Shown here: piece after piece, positions 9,981 to 21,336 of the stretch
Layout: each line of letters begins with the position of its first letter
Numbering within the stretch: position 1 is the stretch's first letter
Source: Erinaceus europaeus
Lineage: Eukaryota > Chordata > Mammalia > Eulipotyphla > Erinaceidae
DNA length: 64,000 nt
Direction of reading: 5' to 3'
NCBI RefSeq assembly: GCF_950295315.1
Contig: NC_080181.1
Coordinates: 33,806,441-33,870,440 of the forward strand
Notes under the pieces: generated by a model
Databases searched by the model: none
What the model was told of the DNA's origin: nothing
What the model saw: only the letters and a program-made list of their open reading frames with translations
Translations under genes and position numbers: made by a program

Positions 9981-12080
9981 ACTAATGGCCATAGTATCAG
10001 GAGTGTGGGGTGAGCAGAAACCTATATCGTACAGGCATTTTCAAAAGAACTGGCACAAGACATGGAGGAACAAATAAGAGAGCAGCAAGAACAAGTGTGA
10101 TGCCAAAGGAAGGCCTGAGGGGGCCGTTTCTTGCCTCAAAGGGCAAGGTCGATTAGGCTAAAGGACGTTTTCTGCCTCTGTGGGCATCTCTTGCCTCTGG
10201 GGGCGCTTCATGCCTCAAAGGGCATTTCCTGCCTCTGTGGGCAGGACCTAGAAAGGAGGGAGGGGTGTGGCCTATAGAGTCCCCAAGGCTGCTGGCTCCA
10301 AGTCTGGACTGCTGTGGTCAGTCTTTGAAAAACCAGCAGCATGAAGGGATGGAAGCTGCTGTAAAATTGTGTAAAGTGTCCAAAGGGTATACCAGCAAGT
10401 CCAATAGAAGTGTCAGTCCAAAGTAGGTGACTAGGGGAAGAAATGCCAGGGGATGAAATGCTGCACATCTATCTCCATCAGGAAGATCAGCCACTGGAAT
10501 TCCACTTTTTCTGTAGAGAGTGAGCTGGAACCTGTAAATCTGTTTCTTTAGGTCGTGCCAGGTCACATCATTGGTTTCGGGAGGTGCGTTGTAGTCATGC
10601 CATCTTGTGTGCAATGTCAGAGAACAGGGGTCCAAATGGATTTACAGGGATTCCATTTGAGCAGATGCTTTTTCAGGTGAAGACTTGACAGTTGTAATTC
10701 ACTTACTTGTGAAACAAAACTTGTAGCAAGTTAGAAGTTTACTATAATTGATAACTCGATGATTATAATTGGTCTAAGTATCTTTATAAATTTGGAAGGT
10801 CTTTCTCGTATCATTTTAAGGCTGCTTAACCAATTTAAGCACAATAAAATGTGATAAGGCAAATAACCATTGCTAGAGCCTCAGGCATGAGAATCATTAG
10901 CATAACCATTGTGAATCTATGGTTCACCTGGGCTGGTTCTACCTCTAATTGAGAAGGTATTTGAGAGGTTAACATATCAATAACATCTTTTTTTACCTTT
11001 TGTTACACCCGTACAAGATGGAGACACACCCTAGGTGTGCGCAGGATTTTCATGCCAAATTCAGTTAAAATATATTAATTTTTAACTAATTTTTACCTCA
11101 GACTTTAAATGTAAGTTAATTTTACCATTATGAGAATTATGTTGAAAACTTTTTTATTTAACTTTGCCTGGTAAGAATGTAGCCTTAAAGTTACATTTCT
11201 AACCTTAAAGTTAATGTTTACCAAACTTCAAACACACACATAAACATGGTCTTCAATACACAAGGAGAAAAACTTTTGTTACGAAGACATGTCATTTTAA
11301 ACACGAATTTAGATCTGTACTATCTTAGTTGAACCATTTTTACTCACACGGTTTAAGACTACTGAAAGCACAGAGGTTAGAAGCAGGTTTAAGATATTTA
11401 GAGAGAACAAGGGAGGAATCAAGAGAAAAACCGTAGGCAGCTTTTGCTTCTTTAACCTTGAACCAGATTATCCAGATCTCACCATGTAGCATCATGAGTC
11501 CCCGGAGGGCGTCCTAGTCCAAAAAGCTCCTCGCAATTCCATTTAGGATACTTCTGATGATTTCTGCTGGATTGCTGCAGGTACCCATCTTTAAAAACGT
11601 CTTCCCATCTAAGAAAGAATCGAATCAGGAGGGTATAACTAACCACGTGTCTCCATTCTTGGGGACCTCCAGGGTAATGGAGAATGCTCTTCACGTTAGA
11701 GTAGTCTTTCTTCATGAGAAACCTGCGAAAGGAAGTCCAGATTTCCCAGGGGAAATCTCTGTGCATCTCTCAAACTCTATGATCACGGTCATAAGGAACC
11801 AAAGTTTCTCGGCCAGGGAACCAAAGTGTGGCCCAGAGTGACAGCGCGGAGGCGGCAGCGGGACCTGCATTCTTTTGGACTCCACGGCCTGCGGCAGCTC
11901 GCAGGTCAGGCGGCGGCTCCTGCAGCGACACCAAAAGCTGGGAAGGAAGAGACGCGGACAGCAAGAGAGTGGCAGGACTGTGTGCCGCACCCACCTCGCC
12001 AACTGCAGCCCATAGTAGATAGGTAGCCAAACAGCTTTACTTATCTGGTGGATAGGCGGGTTAGGTCCCACGTTGGTGCT
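9981..12080 (-). pseudogene. Retroviral internal remnant, no intact gene
   Basis: Short open stretches on the - strand (11479-11766, 10318-10635, 11712-12071) show no domain I can name with confidence. A GC-rich block (11830-12010) lies next to the primer-binding site, as leader sequences often do, and 10680-11460 is AT-rich. No reverse transcriptase, protease or integrase motif was seen. Confidence 0.6.
10132..10243. repeat. Five copies of a 14-bp imperfect palindrome
   Basis: TGCCTC-NN-NGGGCA-like units start at 10132, 10173, 10192, 10211 and 10230; the last four are spaced exactly 19 bp apart. Each unit can pair with itself (TGCC with GGCA). They lie inside the retrovirus near its 3' LTR. 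Confidence 0.8.
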
Positions 12081-12099
12081 GGTCCCTGTTCAGGTGCCA
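12081..12099 (-). promoter_or_regulatory. Primer-binding site, tRNA-Lys type
   Basis: On the - strand TGGCACCTGAACAGGGACC lies three bases after the 5' LTR. It resembles the Lys3 primer site of betaretroviruses and lentiviruses with two changes. Confidence 0.7.
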
Positions 12100-12102
12100 T
12101 TA

Positions 12103-12456
12103 TGCTGGGCTGAGCTTCACAGGCGGGAGACAGAGACGACCAGGGACTCATGGCTGAGTGGTACGCAGTTCAATCTTTATTCATGTGGAACGCAGTGCAA
12201 TCTAAACTATCTCTAATCACAGTCTTGTCCTTCTCTATCCTGAGGTGGAAGAGTCAGTTCCAAAAAAGGATGCAGGCAGGACAGGGGGCAGGGAGAAAGA
12301 AAAAGCACGAAGCAGTGAGATTAAACCAATGTCCTGGAGGCAGGGGGGTGCTCAGTCAACAGTGGCTATGCAAATAGAATACAGTGTTAAGCAGGGGGGG
12401 ATCAAACCAATGAAACAGAAGGGGTCTTAGAAGCAGAATCCAGAAGCATACCAACA
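12103..12456 (-). repeat. 5' LTR of the endogenous retrovirus
   Basis: 354 bp, TG...CA, followed by the GGGTCA duplication at 12457. It contains the same AATAAA (- strand) as the other LTR. Confidence 0.88.
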
Positions 12457-12462
12457 GGGTCA

Positions 12463-14990
12463 TTTGCTTTTTTGTTGCTAAGTTTGCTGAGCTCTTTGTA
12501 TATTTTGATTAGTCTCTTGTCTGATATATGGCATGTGAAGATCTCCCATTCTGTGAGGGGTCTCTTTGTTTGTGTGATAGTTTTTTTGGCTGTGCAGAAG
12601 CTTTCCAATTTGATGTAGTCCCATTGATTTATTTCTGCTTTAGTCTTCCTTGAAATTGGGTTTGTTTAATCAAAGATGTCCTTGAGGTTTAGGTGGGAAA
12701 CTGTTCCATCAATGTTTACCTCTAAGTATTGGATAGTTTCTGGTCTAACATCCATGTCCTTGATCCATTTGGAGTTGATTTTTGTTTCTGGTGAAATGAT
12801 TCAGTTTGATTCTTCTGCATGTTTCAACCCAGTTTTCCCAGCACCATTTTTAAAGAGAGCCTCCTTCCTCCATTTAATACTTTGGGCCCCCTTATCAGAG
12901 ATTAGATGTCCATAGGTGAGGGGGTTTAGTTCTGTGCTTTCAGTTCTGTTCTACTGGTCTGTGTGCCTGTTTTTGTTTCAGTAACAGGCTGTTTTGATGA
13001 TGATAACCTTAGCATATAGTTCGAGATCTAGGCATGTGATGCCTCCATTTCTGTTTCTTTTCCTCAAGATTGTTTTGGCAATTCTAGGTGTTTTCTGGTT
13101 CCAGATAAATGATTGTAGTGTTTGTTCTATTCTTTTAAAGAAGCTTAGTGGAACTTTGATGGGTATTGTGTTAAATTTGTATATGGCTCTGAGGAGAATA
13201 TTCATTTTTATGATATTCTTCCAATCCATGAGCATGGGCTGTCTTTCCATTTCTTGGTATCAGTCTGTTACCTTGAATAGTGACTCATAGTTTTCAGTAT
13301 ACAAGTCTTTCACTTCTTTGGTCAGCTTTATTCCTAGCTATTTTATTGATTTTGCTGCAACAGTGAATGGGAATGATTTCTGGATGTCTTCTTCTTCAGA
13401 TTTAGTGTTCACATAGAGAAATGCCACTGATTTTTGTACACTGATTTTGTAGTCTGACACCTTGCTATATTGCCTAATAACTTCCAGTAGTTTTCTGTTG
13501 GATTCTTTAGATTTTTCTATTCATATTTCCATATCATCTGCAAATAGTGAGAGCTTGACTTCTTCCCTTCCAATCTGTATTCCTTTGATTTCTTTCTTTT
13601 GCCTGATTGTTATGGCAAGAACTTCCAAAACTATGTTGAAGAGTAATGGTGATAGTGGACAGCCCTGTCTAGTCCCCGATGTGAGGGGGAATGCTTTCAG
13701 CTTCTGTCCATTGAGTATGATGTTGGCTATAGGTTTGCTATATATGGACTCCACTATCTTTAAGAATTTCCCATCTGTTTCCATTTTTTGTAGTGTTTTG
13801 AGCATTAAAGGGCGTTGGATTTTGTCAAAGGCTTTCTCTGCATCTATTGAGATAATCATGTGATTTTTGGTTCTGCTTTTATTGATGTGGTGAATGACAT
13901 TGCTTGACTTACGTATGTTGAACCAGCCTTGCATTTCTGGGGTAAATCCCACTTGATCATGATGAACAATCTTTTTTTATATAGTGTTGTATCTGGTTGT
14001 CCATTATCTTGTTTAATATTTTGGCATCTATGTTCATCAGAGATATTGGCCTGTAGTTTTCCTTTTTTGTTGTGTCCCTATCTGCTTTTGGTATCAGGGT
14101 GATGTTGGCTTCAAGAAGGTGGAAGTGAGTGTTCCTTTTTCTTTGATCCTTTGGAAAAGTTTTAGAAGTATAGGTAGTAACTGTTTCCTGAAGGTTTTGT
14201 AGAATTTATGAAGCTATCTGGTCCAGGTCTTTTGTTATTGGGAAGATTCTTAATAACAGTTTCGATTTCTTTATCTGTGATTGGTGCATTTAGGTTTTGT
14301 AGTCCTTTTTGGTTAAGTTTTGGAAGGGCATATGTTTCCAGGAATTCTTCCAGATTCTGTAGCTTTGTGGCGTATAGTTCTTCATAGAAGTTTCACATAA
14401 TTTTCTGAATTTCTGTGGTGGCAGTTGTGATATCTCCTCTATATTTACAATTCTATTAATTTGAGTCTTCTCCCTTTTTTTTTAGTGAGTCTGGCTAGGG
14501 GTTTGTCAATCTTGTTTAATTTTTCAAAGGACCAACATTTGACTTCATTGATCTTTTGTATGGTCCTCTTATTTTCGATGTTGTTTATTTCTGCTCTAAT
14601 ATTAGTGATTTCTGTTCTTCTGGTTGCTTTATGGTTCCTTTGTTCATCTTCCTCTAAGTCCTTAAGGTGTGCAGTAAGGTTGCTTATATGGGCTTTTTCT
14701 TGTTTTTTAGTATGTGACTCTATGGCTATGAGTTTCCCTCTCAGTACTGCTTTAGCTATGTCTAAAATATTTTGACAGCTTTTGTCTTCATTTTCATTAG
14801 TTTCCAGGAACATTTGAATTTCTTGCTTGAGTGCCTCTCTGACCCAGCGGTTCTTAAGCAGTATGTTTTTTACTTTAAACATTCTGTGACTTTTAGTAAT
14901 TTTCTGTTTGTTGTTAAATGTTAGCTTTACTCCACTGTGGTCTAAGAAGATACTTGGGATGATTTCAATGCTCTTGAATTTTTTGATGCT
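12463..14990 (-). pseudogene. L1 ORF2 remnant (end of endonuclease, RT, C-terminus)
   Basis: On the - strand the order is endonuclease end (about 14990), a linker with long Lys/Glu-rich stretches (MFKVKNILLKNRWVREALKQ near 14882), and the RT domain. The RT shows [35 protein letters not shown] and the catalytic FADDM near 13530. The C-terminal region follows to 12463. Several frameshifts break it. The retrovirus interrupts the C-terminal part. Confidence 0.88.
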
Positions 14991-14997
14991 TATTTTA

Positions 14998-15216
14998 AGA
15001 TTAAAAAAATTATTATCTTTATTTTATTTATTGGATAGAGACAGCCAGGAATCTAGAGGGAAGGGGATGATAGAGAGGGAGAGACAGAGAGACACCTGCA
15101 ACATTGCTTCACCATTCGCAAAGCTTTTATTCTGCAGGTGGGCACTGGGGGCTTGAGCCTAGGTCCTTCCGCATTGTCACATGTGTGCTCAACTAGGTGT
15201 ACCACCACCTGGTCCC
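14998..15216 (-). repeat. SINE-3, reverse
   Basis: Poly-T/ATTTATTGGATAGAGACAG start, 'gcaggtgggcactggggg' and 'caactaggtgtaccacc' end. It truncates the L1 at 14990. Confidence 0.85.
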
Positions 15217-15239
15217 GTAACCTTCTATTTTTTAAACAC

Positions 15240-15442
15240 ATTTGTAGAATATTTTGTTTATTTACTTAATAGATAGAGACAGAAATTGAGGTGGAAGTGA
15301 GAGATATATACCTGCAGCACTACATTACCACTCTGGAAGTTTCCCTCCTGCAGGTGGAAACCAGAGGCTTGAACTTGGGTCCTTGTACATTCTATATAAT
15401 GTGTGTGCTCAACCAGTGCAGAACCACCCAACCATTGGACTC
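15240..15442 (-). repeat. SINE-3, reverse
   Basis: Second reverse copy directly after the first, with 'gatagagacagaaattgag' and 'cttgaacttgggtccttg'. Confidence 0.82.
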
Positions 15443-15474
15443 TTCCCTTATCTTAAAATTAATATATGTCAGAA

Positions 15475-15740
15475 GGGGGCCAGGAGAGAGCTTACCCAGT
15501 TGAGTGCTCAGTTTACCATGAGTGAGAATCTGGGTTTGAACCTCTAGCTGCCCTATTAGAGCACCATGCAAAGGGGAAACTTCATGAGTGGTGGAGGAGC
15601 AATGCTGTGGTATCTCTCCACCTCACTTCTCTCACACTGTCTCTATATCTAAAAAAAAAAAAGGGAGGGAAAGAGGAAGGCCTGATGGAGTGGTAGAACC
15701 ATAAAGGCATGAAGCCCCAGTGAAAACTCTGAAGGAGGCA
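15475..15740 (+). repeat. SINE-4
   Basis: Head 'gggccaggagagagcttacc', internal 'ggtggaggagcaatgctg', and a second unit after an A-run ('ggcatgaagccccagtg'). Confidence 0.8.
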
Positions 15741-15744
15741 AAAG

Positions 15745-15806
15745 AAAAAAGTATAAATCACAGACCTTAACATAAGAGTGAAAAGTATAACATTCTTAGA
15801 AGAAAG
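15745..15806 (+). repeat. Ancient L1 fragment left of a solo LTR
   Basis: L1 ORF2-like 'cattcttagaagaaag'. It continues after the LTR at 16449. Confidence 0.5.
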
Positions 15807-16448
15807 TGTGGGGCTGGCCACTTTAGGTCTCGCCCACCTCCCCCAGTTGGGGAGATGGAGGTCAGAGCAGCCCCCTGGGGGTCCTGGAGTATCTCTGCAT
15901 TCCTAGGGCAAAGTGCACAGGGAGACAAGCAGTCAGCCCTGGGAGGGCCTCAGTTTTATTGAAAGAAAAAGCAGGTAAATATATCTATAACTGGGGGGAA
16001 AGGTTGAGGTAATCATTAGCCCAAACACAGAGCAACACAATGCATAGTCACATTTTGACCAATAGACTGTTTGATCACAAGTAAATGTTACCATACAAGG
16101 TTTGGTCACAAGCTTTACAATGTACATTTTTCCAGAGGTAGATTGCAAGCACTTTAGGGCAGCAGCAGGGGGAAAAGGGAGGCAGCTGATTAATCAGGAT
16201 GTTTGCTGGCGGTTTTAAGGCTAACCACACACAGTAATCCAATGCTTTTAATTAAAGAAGAAAGATGGGGGTAGGTGGCACCTGTAGAAAGGTAGCCTAT
16301 GTCCAGAGGTCCAGCCATCATAAATTCCCGATACCGGGGTGACCTGCCATATCTCAATCCACAGGGCGAGAGTTTGGGGTCAAACCCGCTCAGACCTCAA
16401 GGAAACTATGGCCTAGACTTTCCCAGGCAATGAGTCCAGACCCCAACA
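15807..16448 (-). mobile_element. Solo LTR
   Basis: 642 bp with TG...CA ends, flanked by AGAAAG (15801) and AGAAAA (16449), a 6-bp duplication with one change. The - strand carries AATAAA about 490 bp from its start, fitting LTR polyadenylation and giving the orientation. No second LTR or interior is present. It is not closely related to the LTRs at 9622/12103. Confidence 0.75.
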
Positions 16449-16640
16449 AGAAAAGATCAGGGAAATGACATGATGTGACATTAGATTTGACAATGATTTC
16501 TGGGATGTGATGTCAAAAAAAAAGATGAAGTAGAAAAAAAAAGAATACACACTTTTAACTTCATCAAAGGTAAAAACATTTGTACACCAAAGGACTCCTG
16601 CCAAGAAAGTAAAAATGCAAACCATAGAGCAGGAACTTGT
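16449..16640 (+). repeat. Ancient L1 ORF2 fragment right of the solo LTR
   Basis: Continues the L1 with 'gatgtgatgtcaaaaaaa' and 'aacttcatcaaaggtaaaa', the region before the ORF2 C-terminus. Confidence 0.6.
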
Positions 16641-16664
16641 CAAGGACAAATCCATCTCCAGAGG

Positions 16665-16800
16665 TTACCTACTGAGGCCAAGAGGTAGTTCTCCCAGTGG
16701 ATTGTGTGCATTGAGCCCAGGAACACATGAGAGCATGGATAGCAGCACAGGAGAACCTTGCTATGGTGTTTCTCCTCTTTTTTCCTCTCTAAATAAAAAG
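16665..16800 (+). repeat. SINE-4-like, diverged
   Basis: 'gaggccaagaggtagttctcccagtgg' head and 'ctctaaataaaaag' tail, about 135 bp. Confidence 0.55.
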
Positions 16801-16904
16801 TGAAAAGATGGATCCAGGAGGTGACTGTCATATTGTGCACATTTGAAACATTGAGTTCATTCTCCAGCACACCATTAAGAAACCCTCCTAATTTCTGTTT
16901 CCAT

Positions 16905-17170
16905 TTATGTATCATTCTCTAAATGACAAATATATAAGTCAGTGGAAACCAGATTAGTGGTTTACTGGGGTTGAGAAATAATGAGAGGGTGAAAATGACC
17001 ATAAGCTAGAGCTTTCTGGTGTTGGTTCTGTATCTAGGTTGCAGTGGTGAATGCAGACAGATTTGCACGTGGTGAAGTAACACCTAACTATATGCCTAGA
17101 TTGTGTAAATGTTGTTTTCTGGTTTTGACATTCAGCTTGAATCATATAAATATGGCAAAAGATATAACTG
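16905..17170 (+). repeat. Old L1 3' UTR fragment
   Basis: 'ttctctaaatgacaaatat', 'accagattagtggtttactgg' and 'gttctgtatctaggttgcag' match the typical 3'UTR of old L1M elements. Confidence 0.5.
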
Positions 17171-17469
17171 AATTTTAATGGTCACTTTTGAAACCTTCAT
17201 GTATTCGATAGTTGGAATTAGCCACATCTACCCATAGAAGGGAGCCTCTTAAATTTGGCCAAAAGATTTGGGATAGACACAGACAACGACATATATACTA
17301 AATTCCTTTAAAGGCGAAGATTCAGTAATTTATTTTTGGGCAAAAATGAAGAAGAGAGTGACCACATTAAGCTCTTTGAAAAGACTGAACTCAACTAAAT
17401 GGTTCTAGAAAACAGAAATAAAGGAAATCCAATCCTGACCATTTATTCAGCAAGCTCTTTTTAAGCGTC

Positions 17470-17660
17470 TGCTAGATATCATTCAATGCTAGAGTTGAAG
17501 GCATAAAGATGAATACATTTGGTACTTTCATGCTAGAATGTAAAATCTGTAAAAGCATACATTTTAATCAGTTTTATTCATGTCTCATCTAATGTCTCGG
17601 CCAGTACCTGACATAGAATAGGGGCTAAATAAAAATTGATGGATGAATGGATTCTCCTTA
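17470..17660 (+). repeat. Possible L2/MIR 3' end
   Basis: 'gtacctgacatagaataggggctaaataaa...gatgaatgg' resembles the conserved end of L2/MIR. 17171-17469 holds nothing recognised. Confidence 0.45.
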
Positions 17661-17872
17661 AGAGTTTGAAATCTAGTGGACAAGCCAAGATAAATATGAA
17701 AGTAAATAGAAGTAGCAGTTTTTAGTAGATACTGGAACAGAGTTTCTTTCTTCTTTGAAAAATTCTTTGCTCAGTGTTAAACACTGTAAATCTCTGTTCT
17801 CAAAGTGCTGGATTTTGTGTGCACACAGTTGAACTCCAGCCACCATTGGCCTCTGTATCCTCCTCCTCCTTC

Positions 17873-18025
17873 AGTTTTTATTTATTAATGAGAAAGACAA
17901 GATAGGACAAGAGAGAGAAGGAACCAAATATCACTCTGGTACATGTACTGCTGGGCATTGAAGTCGGTACCTCCTGTTTGAGAGTCCAATGCCTTTGAGA
18001 CTCCACTGTGCCATATCCCAGACCA
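17873..18025 (-). repeat. SINE-2, reverse
   Basis: 'tttatttattaatgagaaag' start and 'tcactctggtacatgtactgc' body in reverse orientation. Confidence 0.75.
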
Positions 18026-18048
18026 CCACATCCTGCCTTTTTTTTCAA

Positions 18049-18059
18049 ATCTTTCTTTC

Positions 18060-18116
<57 letters not shown>
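18049..18116. repeat. (CTTT)n microsatellite
   Basis: About 16 CTTT units at the tail side of the reversed SINE-1 that follows; probably grew from its A-rich tail. Confidence 0.95.
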
Positions 18117-18117
<1 letters not shown>

Positions 18118-18378
18118 CTCTTGTTGCCCTTATTGTTTTATTATTGTAGTAGTTATTGTTGTTATTGATGTCATTGTTGTTGGATAGGACAGAGAGAAAT
18201 GGAAAGAGGAGGGGAAAATAGAGAGGGGGAGAGACAGACACCTGCAGACCTCCTCCACCGCTTGTGAAGTGACTCCCTTGCAGGTGGGGAGCCGGGGGTT
18301 CGAACTGGGATCCTTACGCTGGTCCTTGTGCTTTGCACCACCTGCACTTAACCTGCTGCACAAACGCCCAACTCCCCA
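18118..18378 (-). repeat. SINE-1, reverse
   Basis: Complete reverse copy ('ttgttgttggataggacag' to 'cacttaacctgctgcac'). Confidence 0.92.
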
Positions 18379-18929
18379 CAACCTGCTTCTTAATAGTAAT
18401 GTCAGACACTGAGTAGTGTTCAGATGTGCCTTTTATGATGTCTGAGTCTTAGACTTAGACTCATGGCTTCTAATCCTCCCAGCACCAAGTTTTACAAAAG
18501 TTATCGCTGCAACTTGTAAAGTGGGTCGCTGAGCTACTGTAAGTGGTTGAAGTAAAAAGCTATATTATTTGCAAATTTAAGAATTGCCTAGGGATAAAGT
18601 GAGAAGTCTGAGGAAAGATACTCAACTGGAACCTTAGCAGACATAGAGTGCATCTATTACGAATGATAAATTTTGCTACATTTCACTTGGTTGAATTGGT
18701 CTTCTGAATTCTTCTTGGGACATATTACCTTCTAGAACTGGCACAATCAGCTCCCTGTGAAATTTAGGTAGTCGGACGGTTTCATTTGGAAAAGTAGGTA
18801 AAAGAGGTTAATAGGTACAAACTACCAGCTATACATAAGTAGATCTTGAGGTATAATATACAGCATGGTGACTAGAGTTAATATTACATGTTTAAAAATT
18901 ACAATGAGAGTAACTTTTAAAAGATCTTG
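18379..18929. other. Intron 1 sequence without recognised feature
   Basis: Nothing beyond ordinary intron was seen here. Confidence 0.4.
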
Positions 18930-19160
18930 TCATGGGGCTAGGAGATAACTCACCAGGTAGAGTGAATATCTTACCATTTATGAGGCCCTGGGTTCAAGTC
19001 TTGGCACCACATGGGAGCACCATGGGCACTTGGGAGATGCTCTCTGGATGGTGGAACAGGGGTGTGGTGGTGTTCTCTCTCTGAATCGTTGACCCAGGAA
19101 CTATGGAATTACACATGTGTAAGACCTCAGTGCTGCTACACACAAAAAAAGTTCTGACAA
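18930..19160 (+). repeat. SINE-4
   Basis: 'ggggctaggagataactcacc' head, 'aagtcttggcaccacatggg' middle, 'acccaggaactatgg' and an A-run. Confidence 0.85.
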
Positions 19161-20005
19161 AAAAAAGTAGCTATATATTAGGACAGATGCTAACTAGACT
19201 GTGATGATCATTTTGAGATATGTTTATATATGTATGAAACTAACTTGCTATATGTCAACATACTTTAATTAAAAACAGAATGCATTTACCTCTTTACCAC
19301 GGTGTAGAGAGGTAGAAGAAATGGTCATATGTTACCTTAGCTTCTAGGTTATAAGAAACAATTTGGCTTAATTTACTATAGATTTATCATAATGGACATA
19401 TCTAAGCTTTTCTGTAAAGGTACCACTTTTTCAAATACTAAAGCAACTTCAATGTCATCTTTTTGTCCTCTGATTCATATCTTGCCAGCTCTAGTGTGTC
19501 CACTACATTTTGATTAGACAAATCTACTCTTCAAATGTCCACTTTGACTTTATTTCTCTGGAGACTGTAAATACTCTGACCCTTTCTCCTGCTACTCTCA
19601 ACAACATACCTCTTAAGAGAAAGAATCAGTTTGGGCTGTCTGGTCATCATGCAGCTGGCTTTAGGTTTCGTGAGCTCCACCTTAGACCCTTGAGCTGGCC
19701 TCAGGGTTGGTAGCTGATCCCTGGGTACAGTCATTCATAGCCAGGGTTGTGCTGTCTCATCCTCTTAATTATAGTGATCATACTGAAAGTACTGTCTGTG
19801 GCTACTTCCTTTGAACCTGCATGCCCTGGTAAAGCCTCATACATTACTCTATGAATAGGTCACTGGGAGAACTGATTAAGTAGAATGCACTGTGCTTGGT
19901 CGGGGGGGGGGGGTACATTTCTAGCCTCCAGAGGGAGCAGCTTGTGGCTAATAAAAATAAAGTGAAGTTACCTTTACCTTTCCTAGCTCTACAGCTTTAT
20001 TTATC
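19161..20005. other. Intron 1 sequence, no named feature
   Basis: Mostly unique-looking intron with a 10-G run near 19901. No exon signal was seen. Confidence 0.4.
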
Positions 20006-20009
20006 TTGA

Positions 20010-20200
20010 TTTTTAACAGATGTTTTTATTGCATATGAGAGTTTCACAGAAGGCAGAGAGAGGGACAAACAGACAGACAGATAAACAGGCATGCAGGCCA
20101 GAGGACTATTCTGGTATATGCCACACAGGGGATTGAACCAGGAACCTCAGGCATTGCTAATCCAGTGCTCTAACACTTGAGCTGTTTGCCCAGTTGCTAC
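20010..20200 (-). repeat. SINE-6-like, reverse
   Basis: 'tttttattgcatatgagag', 'gggattgaaccaggaacc' and 'ctctaacacttgagct'; reverse tRNA-SINE. Confidence 0.65.
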
Positions 20201-20226
20201 AACTTTTTTTTTTTAATAGAAATTTT

Positions 20227-20345
20227 GGGGCTGGGAATATAGCACAGCAGTTGTGTACAGGAGGTCCCAAGTTTGATCCCCAGCACCAACATAGGCCAGA
20301 GCTGATCAGTGCTCTGACCCTCCCACCCCAACATAAATAAATATA
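20227..20345 (+). repeat. SINE-5
   Basis: 'gggctgggaatatagcacagc' head and 'ccagagctgatcagtgctctg' end. Confidence 0.75.
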
Positions 20346-20349
20346 GAGG

Positions 20350-20612
20350 GATCTGAAGGAGGTTTGCCTGGTAGAATGCACATGTTAACGTGTGGGGATC
20401 TGGGTATGATTCCCTGGCCACCACATGAGTACCACCACATGAGCACCACTACAGGGGGAAGCTACACAGATGGTGGAGTGGTGCTGCGATGTATCTATCT
20501 CCTCCTGTCTCTCTCCTTCTCTACCTAAAAGGTAAAAAGAAAAAACGCCACCAGGAGCAGTGGAGGCATATAGATGCCAAACCCAGTGGCAACCCTGGTG
20601 GCAAAACAAAAA
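20350..20612 (+). repeat. SINE-4
   Basis: 'aatgcacatgttaacgtg', 'tggtggagtggtgctgcg', then a second unit 'gccaccaggagcagtggagg'. Confidence 0.75.
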
Positions 20613-20934
20613 CCTTAATGTTTAGAAACTTTGTAGTAACTCAGATATATTAACTCTGTGCTGGGGTATTGGGGCATGATAGTGGAAAAGGACCTATGTT
20701 GGGGAAGACAGTGTCTTGAAGACAGCTGTCAAGGGGAGATGAGAGGTCGTGCTTGTGTATCAAAAACTATACTGTAAACCAGTAACTCCTCCCCATAAAG
20801 CATAAAATAAAATAAAAGTGACTTCTAAGCAAGAAAAACAATTCTAGAGGAAAAGCCTTTAAAGCTCTACAAGCCTTTATTTTGAGACTAAAAATGCAAA
20901 TTTGTAGAATTTTTCCAGGGAAAGCCAGACAGAG

Positions 20935-20990
20935 AGCAGTCAAATCACTTAGACTTAGTTTGGACTTAGTTTGGAGAGACTTAGTTTGGA
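20935..20990 (+). repeat. Short tandem ACTTAGTTTGG repeat
   Basis: Three near-identical ACTTAGTTTGG units in intron 1, about 130 bp before exon 2. Confidence 0.7.
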
Positions 20991-21091
20991 ATGTAGTATT
21001 TTCTGTGGTTAGGGATTGCATCTTTCTTGGGAGAGGACAAGTGTAACCTCAGTCTGTGGGTTCTCTGTTGTTGCAGAATTGTATTGTCTGA

Positions 21092-21202
<111 letters not shown>

Positions 21203-21234
21203 TAGGAGAATGGGCACCATCTAATGGACATTTG

Positions 21235-21304
21235 TATTCTTACAGCCGACTCAGTGTAGACACACATAGGCATGACTACTTTGTTGTGCTTTGTCAGTAT
21301 TGCC

Positions 21305-21336
<32 letters not shown>

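Larger units (their letters stand above)
9622..12456 (-). mobile_element. Internally deleted endogenous retrovirus (Lys-type PBS), nested in L1
   Basis: Two related LTRs (9622-9962 and 12103-12456) start TG and end CA on the + strand and are flanked by a 6-bp target duplication GGGTCA (9616-9621 and 12457-12462). Orientation is -: the polyadenylation hexamer in the LTRs, a primer-binding site beside the right LTR and a purine-rich tract beside the left LTR all agree. The interior is about 2.1 kb, far below the 6-8 kb of a complete provirus, so most of gag, pol and env is deleted. I recognise no intact retroviral domain. The 6-bp duplication and Lys-type primer site suggest a class II (betaretrovirus-like) lineage. 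It is a defective fossil. Confidence 0.88.

Noticed and set aside
11479..12071. Open frames inside the retrovirus as possible host genes
   Set aside because: They lie between LTRs of a defective provirus, overlap each other in different frames and show no recognised domain.
13462..13863. 133-codon + strand open frame
   Set aside because: Antisense shadow of the L1 reverse transcriptase on the - strand.
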